Shown: positions 35,794 through 45,628, numbered from the stretch's first letter. The stretch: 64,000 bases of DNA from Aurantiacibacter odishensis (GCF_003605195.1 NZ_QYOS01000020.1:151868-215867), one strand, 5' to 3'. Numbers and translations are program-made. The notes: generated by a model not told the origin, from the letters alone.

Positions 35794-36710
35794 AGCATCC
35801 TCCTTAGCGCGCCGGTGACGGTAATGCGCGCGGTCAGCACGGCCAGGGCCACGCCGATCACCGGTACGGCAGCGATGGCGAGCCAGTCCTGCCAGAGCAG
35901 TGCCCCGCCTGCGACAAGGCCGGAGCCAAGCCCGGTGAATTGCTGCCCCAGAACGAAGATCGCCGCGGTGCCCAGCGCCAGCCCCGCCGCGCCGCCAAGG
36001 GCTGCGTCCATGCCGATGGAGCGCTGGAAGATGCGGGCGATCTGTCCGTCGGTCCCGCCAAGATGGTGAATCACGTCGATCGTCTCGCGGTTGGAGCCAA
36101 GCGCGCTGCGCGCCGCCAGCCATACGGCAGCAATGCTGGTAAAAGCCAGCAGCACGATGAGGCCAATGGCCAGGTATTGCAGCGAACGGATGGCATCGAA
36201 CACGGGAGCAAGCCAACCCGCCTGCGCGTCCAGCCGTGCGGCGGGCACTTCGCGGATCAGTTCCGCACGCAGGTCCTGCAACCGCCTGGCCGTCACCGGG
36301 CCGGAGAGGCGCACGTCGATCAGCGCGGGCGTCGGAACGGCCTCGCTATTGCTCGCTGCGGAACCCAGCCACGGCTCCAGCAGGGCGGCGAGTTCCTCGT
36401 CCGGCACGCGGCGGACGGAGGCGACATCCTCGCGGCCGGTAAGGAAAGTCACGGCGCGCCGAGCCTGTCGCTCCCTTGCGGCTGGCGCGCCTTCGACCAC
36501 CTGCACGGTCACGCCGCCGGCGATCTCCATGCGCGCATTGGACGCAACATTGTTCAAGGCCAGCCCCGCGCCGGTCGCCATCACGGTGAGCGCGATCATG
36601 ATGGCGATCACCCACGGCATCGGCCCGGCGATGCGCGCCTGCGGCATCATCCGGGCAGTGGACCCACCGAACCGCGGCGCCCCGCGACGTATGACTGCGC
36701 CGAGCGCCAT
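35790..36710 (-). CDS. ftsX: Cell division protein FtsX
   Basis: A 306-residue permease-like subunit of the FtsEX complex, which links ATP hydrolysis at the septum to periplasmic peptidoglycan hydrolase activation. Four membrane segments: one after the N-terminus (PMPWVIAIMIALTVMATGAG), a periplasmic domain (about residues 55-160), then three helices (LAIGLIVLLAFTSIAAVWLA and two near the C-terminus) around the cytoplasmic loop NRETIDVIHHLGGTDGQIARIFQR, a hallmark of FtsX. Its start overlaps the ftsE stop by TGATG. A longer open frame joins it to out-of-frame ftsE sequence and is not a fusion. Confidence 0.95.
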   Translation of the reverse strand: MALGAVIRRGAPRFGGSTARMMPQARIAGPMPWVIAIMIALTVMATGAGLALNNVASNARMEIAGGVTVQVVEGAPAARERQARRAVTFLTGREDVASVRRVPDEELAALLEPWLGSAASNSEAVPTPALIDVRLSGPVTARRLQDLRAELIREVPAARLDAQAGWLAPVFDAIRSLQYLAIGLIVLLAFTSIAAVWLAARSALGSNRETIDVIHHLGGTDGQIARIFQRSIGMDAALGGAAGLALGTAAIFVLGQQFTGLGSGLVAGGALLWQDWLAIAAVPVIGVALAVLTARITVTGALRRML

Positions 36711-37432
36711 CAGGCCCTGACTTCCCGCCTTGGCGGATAGCGCAAGGCCCCGGTGGGATCGGACAGCTTGCCCTTGTCGAGCCGCATGATCAGCGAATCC
36801 GGCACCTTGCGCAGAAGGTGCACGTCGTGGGTGGCCACCACCACGGTGGTGCCAAGCCGGTTCAGCGCCTCGAACAGGCGCAACAGCTTCACCGCCATTT
36901 CCGGGTCCACGTTGCCCGTCGGCTCGTCCGCCACCAGTATCTCGGGCCGGGAGATTACCGCGCGGGCGATGGCGACGCGCTGCTGTTCCCCACCCGACAG
37001 CGTCGCCGGTCGCGCGTCGCTGCGGTGGGACAGGCCCACCCATTCCAGCATGTCGGCCACGGGCTTCTGGATTTCGCCTTCGCCCATGCCCGAGATGCGC
37101 AGGGGAAGAGCCACGTTGTCGAACGCGGTCAGGTGCGGGATCAGCCGGAAATCCTGGAACACGGTGCCGATGCGCCGCCTGAAAGCGGGCAGTGCCTTGC
37201 GCGGCTGGGTGATCAGGTCGTGCCCGAACATGCGGATTGCCCCGCGCGTCGGCCGCTGGGCAAGGTAAAGCAGTTTCAGCATCGAGGTCTTGCCGGCACC
37301 ACTCGCGCCGGTGAGGAAATAGAAGCTGCCGGGGTAGAGCGTGAAGGAGATGTCGCTCAGCACCTCGCGATCGGTGCCGTATCGCAGCCCGACGTTGTCG
37401 AACTGCACTATTGAATCCCCTGCCGCGCTCAT
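36710..37432 (-). CDS. ftsE: Cell division ATP-binding protein FtsE
   Basis: A 240-residue ABC ATPase. Walker A is GASGAGKTS, the Q-loop VFQDFRLIPHLTAFDNVALPLR, the signature LSGGEQQRVAIARA, Walker B ILVADEPTGNVDPE and the switch His in VVVATHD. It partners FtsX. It is first gene of the ftsE-ftsX-DUF218-plsC operon, divergent from the zinc-ribbon protein gene; the 163-base gap must hold both promoters. Confidence 0.97.
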   Translation of the reverse strand: MSAAGDSIVQFDNVGLRYGTDREVLSDISFTLYPGSFYFLTGASGAGKTSMLKLLYLAQRPTRGAIRMFGHDLITQPRKALPAFRRRIGTVFQDFRLIPHLTAFDNVALPLRISGMGEGEIQKPVADMLEWVGLSHRSDARPATLSGGEQQRVAIARAVISRPEILVADEPTGNVDPEMAVKLLRLFEALNRLGTTVVVATHDVHLLRKVPDSLIMRLDKGKLSDPTGALRYPPRREVRA

Positions 37433-37595
37433 GGCCGGTTGCTAGTGCCTTCTCGGGGCGCGGGAAAGGGGGATGCGGCCATCGGCGGCGGATATAGGCG
37501 CCGGTGCTTGTGGAAAAAAGCCGCAACCGGGCCACTGTTGCGACCGTGCACGCTTGCCCGCAGGCAATTGCTGGGCCTAGGGGTTATGCAGTGCA

Positions 37596-38411
<816 letters not shown>

Positions 38412-38531
38412 CCCCAGGCGTCGGCAAGAGCTGAAAATTCGCTGCAAGAGTCTGCTTGCAGCGGGGATGCCTTCTTGCTAGTGGCGCGCTCCTACCACGG
38501 CGGGCTGCGGCCCGCCTGTCTGTATCGGTGT

Positions 38532-38618
38532 GCGGTCGTGGCGGAACTGGTAGACGCGCAACGTTGAGGTCGTTGTGGCCGAAAGGCCGTGGAAGTTCGA
38601 GTCTTCTCGACCGCACCA
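38532..38618 (+). tRNA. tRNA-Leu (anticodon GAG)
   Basis: An 87-base class II tRNA with CCA encoded. The acceptor stem pairs GCGGTCG (38532-38538) with CGACCGC (38608-38614), discriminator A at 38615 and CCA at 38616-38618. The anticodon stem CAACG/CGTTG encloses loop TTGAGGT with anticodon GAG at 38566-38568, reading CUC and CUU. A long variable arm (TGGCCGAAAGGCCG) and TTCGAGT T-loop follow, as for leucine tRNAs. Confidence 0.97.
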
Positions 38619-38768
38619 AACAGTCCACAGATCAGCGAAGAACCCAATCGCGGCAGGAACGGCCCGGTCCCCGTCGCTGATCGGACGTAGCGCATTGCCG
38701 CGCGCCGATACGTTCCCGCGATAGGAAATCCTAAACTTGGAACGGGGACGCTACGAAGCGGCTTCTCG

Positions 38769-40871
38769 ATGGTATTCGCATCATCGAAAGCACTCAGTTT
38801 GCACATTATTTCTCTCGCACTGGGAGGGTGTATCAAGGCGCCTCCCGTCCGCTACGGACTCACCGAGGATACTGGCGGCCATATCGCCTATATCCTTGGC
38901 GAGATGGCGGCCCTCGCGGCTCATCCGAAGGTGGAAAAGGCCGAAATCGTCACGCGCCTGTTCGACGACGACGATCTCGGCGCGGAATACGCTAGGGCGC
39001 GCGAACTCCTGCCCTGCGGAACCGTGATCACCCGCATCGACAGCGGCGATCGCCGTTATCTGGCCAAGGAAGCGCTGGCAGCGGATCGCGCCGCCTTTAC
39101 CGAGGCCTTCATCACCGAACTGCAATCGCGTGACCGGTTGCCGGACCTGATCCACGCCCATTTCGCCGATGCGGCGGACGTGGCCTGCGAGGTTCGTCGG
39201 CGGCTGGGCATTCCCTACATGTACACCGCGCACTCGCTTGGCATCGACAAGCTGCGCTCGATGCAGCCCGGCGCTGCAGCCGACCTGCAAGAACGCATTG
39301 CCGAGGAGAGACGCGCAATCTGCTATGCCGATGTTATCGTCGCATCGTCGCGCGATGAGTGCGAGCGGCAGTTGCTGCAATACGACGGTTGCGAGCCGAC
39401 GCGCGTCCATCGCCTGCGGCCGGGAACGCTCGCGGCCTCGGCCGAGCCGGACCTCGGTCCCGCGCAGCGCCTTGTCGCGCCGTTCCTGCGTCACCCGGAC
39501 AAGCCGGTGATCCTGGCGATTGCTCGTCCGGTAGAGAAGAAGAACCTGCACGCGCTGGTGGAGGCCTACGGCAGGAACGAGGCGCTGCAACGCGCGGCCA
39601 ACCTCGTCATCCTCGCCGGGCTTCGGTTCGGTCTCTCCGGCGGGGAGAAGGAGCAGCGCGGCGTGATCGCAGGTCTTGTCGACCTGATCGACCGGCATAA
39701 CCTTTATGGAAAGGTCGCCTATCCCCCGCGCCATACACAGGAAGACGTGCGCTCGCTCTATGCGTTCGCCAGCGCCTCGGGCGGCGTGTTCGTCAATCCC
39801 GCGCTTACCGAGCCTTATGGCCTGACCCTGGTCGAGGCGGCGGCCCACGGCCTGCCGGTCGTCGCCACCCGCAACGGCGGGCCGAGCGACATCATCGACG
39901 AGCTCGAGCACGGAACGCTGGTCGACCCGACTGATATCGACGCGATCGGCTCTGCGACCCTGAACCTGCTCACCGATCGCGAGGCCTGGCTGAGGGCCGC
40001 CCGCAACGGGCGCAAGAATTGCCGCGACATGAGCTGGGACGTCTATGCCGATGGCTTCGTGCAGCTTGCGACAGACGTGCTGCAACGGCGCGTCGCTCCC
40101 GCTGTGCGGAGCCCGGCTGGGGAACTCCTCGTCTGCGACATAGACAACACGCTGACCGGCTGCGTTGCCAGTGCGAGGCGTTTTCGCCGGTATATCGAGC
40201 GGCGCCGCGACCTGTCCTTCTGCGTTGCGACCGGGCGCAGCCTCGTCGAGGCGCGGCGAATCTTGCGCGAATGGCAATTGCCGCAGCCGTCCATCTTCAT
40301 CACCAGCGTCGGCAGCGAGATCTACCGGCAGGGCGATAGCGGCCTTGAACTTGATCAGGACTTTGCCCGCGCAATCGGCGCGAACTGGCATCCCCACGAA
40401 ATCGACGCGCTGCTAGCCACGGTAAGCGGGCTGACGCCGCAATCCGCTGTGGAGCAGCGCCGATGGAAGCGATCCTATTTCGCGGACGATCCGGCGGTTT
40501 CTGCCCGTGTCCGTCGATTGCTGGCCGCGTCGGGCATCGAGGCGAAAGTGGTCTACAGCCATGGGCGCCTGCTCGATGTCCTGCCCGCGCGTGCGGGGAA
40601 GGGCGCCGCAATGCTGCACGTCGCCCGCCAGGCCGAAATCGCCCCGCACCGCATCGTGGCGGTCGGTGACAGCGGCAACGATTTCGACATGCTGCAGGAA
40701 TGCTCGAACGCGGTGCTGGTGGGCAACCATGACAGCGATCTCGACCGGCTGGTGTCGGCCCCGAACGTCTACGTCGCCCGCCGGTCGCACGCGGGCGGTG
40801 TGCTGGAAGGGCACCTGATTCACTCGCGGCGGCGGCGATACATTTCCATGCAGGCGGAGAAAGCAGCATGA
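38769..40871 (+). CDS. Sucrose-phosphate-synthase-like GT4 fused to a sucrose-phosphatase-like HAD domain
   Basis: A 700-residue two-domain enzyme. The GT-B domain (about 1-450) carries SPS-type blocks: TEDTGGHIAYILGEMAALA, PYMYTAHSLGIDKL, EERRAICYADVIVASSRDE, AIARPVEKKNLHALVEAYG and VFVNPALTEPYGLTLVEAAAHGLPVVA. The HAD-IIB domain (from about residue 455) has nucleophile motif DIDNTLTG (Asp457, Asp459), VATGRSLVEA, KGAAML and GDSGNDFDML. Together they would join a sugar nucleotide to fructose-6-phosphate and dephosphorylate the product, giving sucrose or a close relative, a compatible solute. The exact acceptor is not proven. It is coupled by ATGA to the next glycosyltransferase and begins 150 bases after the tRNA. 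Confidence 0.82.
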   Translation: MVFASSKALSLHIISLALGGCIKAPPVRYGLTEDTGGHIAYILGEMAALAAHPKVEKAEIVTRLFDDDDLGAEYARARELLPCGTVITRIDSGDRRYLAKEALAADRAAFTEAFITELQSRDRLPDLIHAHFADAADVACEVRRRLGIPYMYTAHSLGIDKLRSMQPGAAADLQERIAEERRAICYADVIVASSRDECERQLLQYDGCEPTRVHRLRPGTLAASAEPDLGPAQRLVAPFLRHPDKPVILAIARPVEKKNLHALVEAYGRNEALQRAANLVILAGLRFGLSGGEKEQRGVIAGLVDLIDRHNLYGKVAYPPRHTQEDVRSLYAFASASGGVFVNPALTEPYGLTLVEAAAHGLPVVATRNGGPSDIIDELEHGTLVDPTDIDAIGSATLNLLTDREAWLRAARNGRKNCRDMSWDVYADGFVQLATDVLQRRVAPAVRSPAGELLVCDIDNTLTGCVASARRFRRYIERRRDLSFCVATGRSLVEARRILREWQLPQPSIFITSVGSEIYRQGDSGLELDQDFARAIGANWHPHEIDALLATVSGLTPQSAVEQRRWKRSYFADDPAVSARVRRLLAASGIEAKVVYSHGRLLDVLPARAGKGAAMLHVARQAEIAPHRIVAVGDSGNDFDMLQECSNAVLVGNHDSDLDRLVSAPNVYVARRSHAGGVLEGHLIHSRRRRYISMQAEKAA

Positions 40872-42007
40872 GCAAGCGACCCATAGGCTATTTCGTCCAC
40901 CACCAGGGGCGCGGCCATGCCGAACGTGCCGCCGCTTTGGCGAACGAACTGGCAACAGAGCGGCCGATCACGCTGTTCTGCACGCGGGACGATATCTTCC
41001 CGGCAATGGACGAGCGGGTGGAAATTGCGACCATCCCCTCCCTGTTCGAACCCACGGGTGACGAACCGGCGGCGCTGTCCGATCATCGGACCCCGGAGAC
41101 GCTCCATTGCGCTCCGCTGGGATGGCGTTCCGTCAGGCGCGCGACGGCCACCTTGCTGCAATGGTTCGACGAGAACGATGCGGCGCTGTTCGTCACCGAT
41201 GTTTCCGCCGAACTCGGCCAACTCGCGCGTATAGCTTCCGTGCCTCACGTCGCGGTGTTGCAGCACGGCGAGCGGGACGATGCAGGGCACATGGCGTCCT
41301 ACGAGAGCGCCGTGGGCATCCTCGCGCCCTATGCCGCAAAGCTGGAACAGCCGGGAAGACCGGCATGGATGGTGGGCAAGACGCATTACGCGCCCGGCCT
41401 CGGCATCAGTTCCGGACGGATGCCCTCGCGCGAAGAGGCACGCCGCCGGCTCGACCTGCCGCAGGACAAGCGCATCGTGCTGGTGGTGGCCGGAAGCGGA
41501 GGGGGCGGCACGCCCACTGCGCCGCTGACGCTGGGCGCGCGCGACGATTGCGACGCCTTGTGGATCACCATCGGCGAGATCAGCAGCGAGTGGCACGAAA
41601 CGCCGCCCGGCAACCTTTCTCACAAGGGTTGGGTCGATAACCCGGCGGACTGGATCGCGGCGGCCGATGGGGTCGTCTCAAGTTGCGGGAACACTACGGT
41701 CCACATGGTCTGCGCGGCCGGAAAGCCGTGGATCGTGGTTCCGGAGTGGCGTTATTTCGACGAACAGATGTGCAAGGCGGAGGCGCTCACCGATGCCGGA
41801 CTCGCTGCCGTAACAAAGACCTGGCCTTCCCACACAGGATCATGGCGCAAGCTCTGGGATGCCGCGTCCCGCCTCGATACCGAGGCGCAGCAGGCCCTGA
41901 TCGACGAACACGCTGCAAAGGGCGCCGCCACCTGGCTGGACGATCTCGCGACACAGATCTGGGCTGGCACGGGGGTGCAAGGCGAGAAGCAGGAGGTGCT
42001 GGCATGA
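40868..42007 (+). CDS. GT-B glycosyltransferase, MurG/GT28-like
   Basis: A 379-residue protein beginning MSKRPIGYFVHHQGRGHAER, the glycine-rich loop of GT-B enzymes related to MurG (GT28). The C-terminal half has the nucleotide-sugar side: IVLVVAGSGGGG, ADWIAAADGVVSSCGNTTVHMV and KPWIVVPEWRYFDEQMCKAEAL, as in GT28-like transferases where a Gly-rich loop and acidic residue hold the sugar nucleotide. It is coupled at both ends by ATGA overlaps (with the GT4-HAD gene and the GT2 gene), so the three act in one pathway. Donor and acceptor are unknown. Confidence 0.8.
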   Translation: MSKRPIGYFVHHQGRGHAERAAALANELATERPITLFCTRDDIFPAMDERVEIATIPSLFEPTGDEPAALSDHRTPETLHCAPLGWRSVRRATATLLQWFDENDAALFVTDVSAELGQLARIASVPHVAVLQHGERDDAGHMASYESAVGILAPYAAKLEQPGRPAWMVGKTHYAPGLGISSGRMPSREEARRRLDLPQDKRIVLVVAGSGGGGTPTAPLTLGARDDCDALWITIGEISSEWHETPPGNLSHKGWVDNPADWIAAADGVVSSCGNTTVHMVCAAGKPWIVVPEWRYFDEQMCKAEALTDAGLAAVTKTWPSHTGSWRKLWDAASRLDTEAQQALIDEHAAKGAATWLDDLATQIWAGTGVQGEKQEVLA

Positions 42008-42933
42008 AAGTGTCCGTCTGCACGCTGGCCCATGGCCGTGACGAACACCTCCGCAATCTGGTGACCGGGCTATCCCATTCGCGCAGGCCACCCTGCGAAC
42101 TGGTGATCGCGGTGATGCAGCAGGACAAGTATCGCCTGCCCGATGCCAGCTTCCCGATCCGGCAGATCGTGCTCGGCAGCGATGGCATTCCGCTTGCCGC
42201 CGGGCGCAACCGTGCGGCGCGCGAGGCGCGCGGCGACGTGCTGGTGTTCCTCGATGTCGATTGCATCCCTCACCCCACGCTGATCGAGGACTACGCCGCA
42301 GTGGCGCAGGATCACACCGGGGTCCTGATGGGGGAAGTCGGCTACCTTCCCGCAGGCGCAACCGAGGGCGGGATCGACTACGCCCGGTTCGAACGACTGG
42401 CCGAAAAGCATTCCGAACGCGCCGGACCGCCCGAATCCCGTTCCGCCCCCTGCCGCGATTATCGCTGCTTCTGGTCGCTCAACTTCGCGATCGGCGCGGC
42501 GGATTTCGAACGCTCCGGCGGGTTTGACGAGTGCTATGACGGCTACGGCGGGGAGGACACCGACTTTGGCCGTGCAGTGCAGACGGCGGGCCTGCCGATC
42601 TGGTGGGTGAGGGGCGCCAAGGCCTATCACCAGTATCACCCGCATCACATGCCGCCCGTCCATCATCTGGAAAGCGTCCTCGCGAACGCGCAGCGTTTTC
42701 AGGAAAAATGGGGTCAGCCGACCATGCAGCACTGGCTGCGCGCCTTCACGCTGATGGGCCTGATAGAGCGATCCGGCGATGGCTGGCGTGTGCTGCGCCA
42801 GCCGGACGAGGCCGATTTCGCCCTGACGCGGCAGCAGGAAATGCAGCCCTATGCCAGCAGCGCTGCCGTGCTGGAACGGCTGGAGGCGGAGGTTGCCGAA
42901 CCTGCTCTCGCCGCCGCGATCGCCGCGCAATAG
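42004..42933 (+). CDS. GT2-family glycosyltransferase with galactosyltransferase-like C-terminus
   Basis: A 309-residue GT-A enzyme. It starts MKVSVCTLAHGRDEHLRNLV, has the metal-binding DxD motif in VLVFLDVDCIPHP and the segment SLNFAIGAADFERSGGFDE, then YDGYGGEDTDFGRAV, typical of the Glyco_transf_7C galactosyltransferase-like block whose ED acts near the catalytic base. It is the third gene of the coupled glycosyltransferase operon. Its last 85 bases overlap the end of the opposing GT4 gene, an unusually long tail-to-tail overlap. Confidence 0.85.
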   Translation: MKVSVCTLAHGRDEHLRNLVTGLSHSRRPPCELVIAVMQQDKYRLPDASFPIRQIVLGSDGIPLAAGRNRAAREARGDVLVFLDVDCIPHPTLIEDYAAVAQDHTGVLMGEVGYLPAGATEGGIDYARFERLAEKHSERAGPPESRSAPCRDYRCFWSLNFAIGAADFERSGGFDECYDGYGGEDTDFGRAVQTAGLPIWWVRGAKAYHQYHPHHMPPVHHLESVLANAQRFQEKWGQPTMQHWLRAFTLMGLIERSGDGWRVLRQPDEADFALTRQQEMQPYASSAAVLERLEAEVAEPALAAAIAAQ

Positions 42934-43961
42934 ACCTGCTCATATCCAGCCACCATCGCTTCGGCGGAGAAGTGGCTGACGGCGCGCTGGCGGCAGGCGG
43001 CGCGGTCGAACGTGTCCGCATGGGAGACGGCCTCGGCCAAGGCAACGACCGAACCCGCGTTCACCACGGCGCCGCATGTCCCCACGACCTCGCGCATCGC
43101 GCCGCGGTCGAAGGCGATGACGGGAACGCCGCTGGCCAGTGCCTCCGCCGCGACGAGACCGAATGGTTCGTCCCACATGGGTGTAACCAGCGCCGCCTTC
43201 GCGCTGCGGACGAGCGCGCGCAGTTCCTCGCCGTGCAGTTGTCCGAGAAAACGGATGTCGGCATTCCCGGCAGCAGCCTTGCAGGCAGCGAGATATTCAC
43301 GATCCTCGACCTGTCCCGCGATATCCAGTGCGGCGCCCGCCCGACGCACCGCCTCGACCGCTTCCAGCAATCCCTTGTTCGGCGTGATCCGCCCGGTCCA
43401 GACGAGGCGGTTCGAGCGTTTCTCTCCGGGGTGCCAGATGCGGCAATCGATCCCGTTGTAGACGACGCTGGCGTTCGATGGCCTTTGCGCAAACCATAAG
43501 GGCAGCTGGCTTTCGGAAACGAGAGTGATCTGCGCCAGATCGTCGTTTTCGGCCCGCCGCACCGCCTCGGCCATTTTCGCGAAAGGAGGGACGTGCTGAG
43601 TCGTCACCATGGGAATGCCGTCTTTCCGCGCCCAGTCGATCAGCGCCGGGAACAGCGAGTTGTTGTGGACCACGTCGAACTGGCCCGCCCGCACGATCTC
43701 GAAGGCGGCGGCATAGGCCCGCGTCTGGAAAGCTTCGAGCTCCGGGGTCCCTCGATATATGTCCCACGGCAGCTCCGCTTCGTAGGGGGCGGGGCAGATC
43801 GGCGTGAGGCAGGCGTCGTCGCTTCCCCGTGCCGCCAGCAGCGTGGCCGCGTGCCCCGCCGCGCGCAGCGCACGACACAGCAGGTGGGTGTGTGCTTCCA
43901 TCCCGCCCATGAATGGCTCTGCCACCGCGTGGCGATTGTGGGCGATGACAGCGATATGCAT
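42849..43961 (-). CDS. GT4-family glycosyltransferase
   Basis: A 370-residue GT-B enzyme on the opposite strand, starting MHIAVIAHNRHAVAEPFMGG. The N-terminal domain has GGMEAHTHLLCRALRAAGHA and VVHNNSLFPAL. The C-terminal domain has VWTGRITPNKGLLEAVEAVR and WDEPFGLVAAEALASGVPVIA, the EX7E-containing donor site of family GT4. The start at 43961 is the first natural one; the longer frame upstream lies in the divergent Crp promoter region. It may use the same kind of substrates as the converging operon but is separately transcribed. Confidence 0.87.
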   Translation of the reverse strand: MHIAVIAHNRHAVAEPFMGGMEAHTHLLCRALRAAGHAATLLAARGSDDACLTPICPAPYEAELPWDIYRGTPELEAFQTRAYAAAFEIVRAGQFDVVHNNSLFPALIDWARKDGIPMVTTQHVPPFAKMAEAVRRAENDDLAQITLVSESQLPLWFAQRPSNASVVYNGIDCRIWHPGEKRSNRLVWTGRITPNKGLLEAVEAVRRAGAALDIAGQVEDREYLAACKAAAGNADIRFLGQLHGEELRALVRSAKAALVTPMWDEPFGLVAAEALASGVPVIAFDRGAMREVVGTCGAVVNAGSVVALAEAVSHADTFDRAACRQRAVSHFSAEAMVAGYEQVYCAAIAAARAGSATSASSRSSTAALLA

Positions 43962-44059
43962 CTGATTCGAACGGCCTTCGAGCCACGCCGTTCCGGCGGG
44001 AACCGATACCTCGCCTGAAAAATTGAGTGCGCAGGAAGGAGCGACGAGGAACCATTCCC

Positions 44060-44824
44060 ATGGCACGTGAAAACCAGGCCTATCCGGCCACGCAAGCTTT
44101 CCTGAAGAACCGCCTGCGCCACTTGATGACCAGCGAGGAAAAGTCCCTGCTGGAGGAGGTCTGCGCGGTCGAGGAGAGCGTCGCCTCGGGCGCAGTCGTC
44201 CTGGAGGCAGGACGTGTCTATGACAAGAGCATGATCCTGATCGAAGGCTTCATGCTGCGCACGCTGGAAGCGGACGGCAGGAAGCATATCGTTGGCCTGC
44301 AGGTTTCCGGCGATTTCGTGGACCTGCACTCCTTTGCCCTGAAGCGGCTCGACCACAACATCGAGGCGCTGGGGGCGTGCCGCATCGCCTATGCGCAGCA
44401 CGCCGACCTGAAAAAGGCGATAGAAGGCAACGCGCATTTCGCCCGCGTGCTGTGGTTCGCCACCCTGCTCGACGCAGCGATCCACCGCGAGTGGATTCTC
44501 AAGTCAAAACAGCTGCGCGCAGATGCCCGTGCCGCGCATTTCATGGCGGAAACCTGGGCGCGGCTGGATCTGGTCGGCGGTGCGAAGAAGGACGGTTTCA
44601 ACAGTCCGCTGACGCAAAGCCACATCGCCGAGATATGTGGCACGACGCCGGTTCACCTCAGTCGCTGTTTGAGTTCTCTGAACGCGATGGGCCTTGGCGA
44701 ATTTCGCCGGGGCCGCTTCTATTGCGACAACCGCGCGGGGCTGGAAGCGTTCGGGAAGTTCGATCCCGCCTATCTCTACGGCGACGAGACGCTTGGGATG
44801 GTCGACGAATTGCAGCCCGAATGA
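44060..44824 (+). CDS. Crp/Fnr-family transcription regulator
   Basis: A 254-residue regulator. The N-terminal cNMP-binding-type barrel covers about residues 25-140 (VEESVASGAVVLEAGRVYDK, MILIEGFMLRTLEADGRKHI, VSGDFVDLHSFAL). The C-terminal winged HTH has the recognition region PLTQSHIAEICGTTPVHLSR, with LNAMGLGEFRRGRFYC. No Cys cluster for an FNR-type iron-sulfur site is at the N-terminus, so the signal is unknown. The ATG at 44060 follows GAGGA by about 9 bases; the frame opens earlier. It is divergent from the GT4 gene and coupled by ATGA to the sulfotransferase, so it may regulate both. Confidence 0.88.
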   Translation: MARENQAYPATQAFLKNRLRHLMTSEEKSLLEEVCAVEESVASGAVVLEAGRVYDKSMILIEGFMLRTLEADGRKHIVGLQVSGDFVDLHSFALKRLDHNIEALGACRIAYAQHADLKKAIEGNAHFARVLWFATLLDAAIHREWILKSKQLRADARAAHFMAETWARLDLVGGAKKDGFNSPLTQSHIAEICGTTPVHLSRCLSSLNAMGLGEFRRGRFYCDNRAGLEAFGKFDPAYLYGDETLGMVDELQPE

Positions 44825-45612
44825 CCGCGCCGGTCTTTCGCCGCTACCTCTTCGTCGGCGGCTTGCACCGCACGGGCACCAGCCTGATCGCAAAGCTGCT
44901 GGCCAGCCATCCCGAGATCGATGCGATCACGGACGCGCCCGTTCCCGAAAACGAGGGCGCCTACCTGCAAGGCGCCATCCCGCACACCGCGCGCCACGGC
45001 ATCCCCGGCCACTTCGCGACCGATCCGGAGCAGCACCTGGTGGAACAGTCGCGCTTTGACACTCTGGAGGTTCGCCGCCGCATCGAGCACGATTGGAACC
45101 CCTGGTTCAGCGGCGGCGGAAGCTGGCGGATCGAGAAATCGCCCGTCAACCTCACGCGGATGCGGCTGTACCAGCAGTTGTTCCCATTGAGCCAGTTCGT
45201 CGTCGTCCTGCGCCACCCCGAAGCCATGGCCGCCGCGCTGGCCAAGTGGACCGACAACCCCGCACCCGCGCTGATCGACTATGCCCTGGCGGCCTACGAC
45301 CTCGCCTGCCGCGACCTCGACTACCTTCACGCCGCCATGGTGGTGCGCTACGAGGATCTTGTCGCCGATCCGGAAGGCTGCGTCGGCAGCGTGGCGCGGT
45401 TCTGCGGTCTCGATCCGGTCGAGGTCGATAGCCCGGTTTACGATGGCAACCGGGACTATGCAGGGGCCGTGGAAATGACACGCGCACAGGCCGCACGCGC
45501 AGCTGCCTATGGCTACGCCCCCGGCCTGCAAGTCACACCCGTCGCACCGCGGGTCCAGCATCCCCTGCGGTCTTTACGCGAGGCGGCGCTGCGCCACTTT
45601 GATATTTGCTAA
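44821..45612 (+). CDS. Sulfotransferase-family protein (PAPS-dependent)
   Basis: A 263-residue soluble protein. The 5-prime-phosphosulfate loop is FVGGLHRTGTSLIAKLLASH, and the 3-prime-phosphate block is VVVLRHPEAMAAALAKW, followed by VRYEDLVADPEGCVGSVARF, all standard for bacterial Sulfotransfer_3-type enzymes that sulfate glycans, lipids or metabolites from PAPS. No signal peptide is present. Its ATG overlaps the Crp-type gene's stop (ATGA). The acceptor is unknown; the neighbouring glycosyltransferases make a glycan acceptor plausible. Confidence 0.83.
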   Translation: MTAPVFRRYLFVGGLHRTGTSLIAKLLASHPEIDAITDAPVPENEGAYLQGAIPHTARHGIPGHFATDPEQHLVEQSRFDTLEVRRRIEHDWNPWFSGGGSWRIEKSPVNLTRMRLYQQLFPLSQFVVVLRHPEAMAAALAKWTDNPAPALIDYALAAYDLACRDLDYLHAAMVVRYEDLVADPEGCVGSVARFCGLDPVEVDSPVYDGNRDYAGAVEMTRAQAARAAAYGYAPGLQVTPVAPRVQHPLRSLREAALRHFDIC

Positions 45613-45613
45613 A

Positions 45614-45628
45614 GGCGGAACATCCGCC
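45614..45628 (+). other. Small hairpin between sulfotransferase and YcgG genes
   Basis: GGCGGA-ACA-TCCGCC directly follows the sulfotransferase stop. It has no T run. It may be a processing or weak pausing site separating the two gene pairs. Confidence 0.35.

Noticed and set aside
35790..37535. Apparent 581-residue fusion containing FtsX
   Set aside because: The N-terminal half is ftsE read out of frame. Real ftsX starts at 36710, coupled to ftsE.
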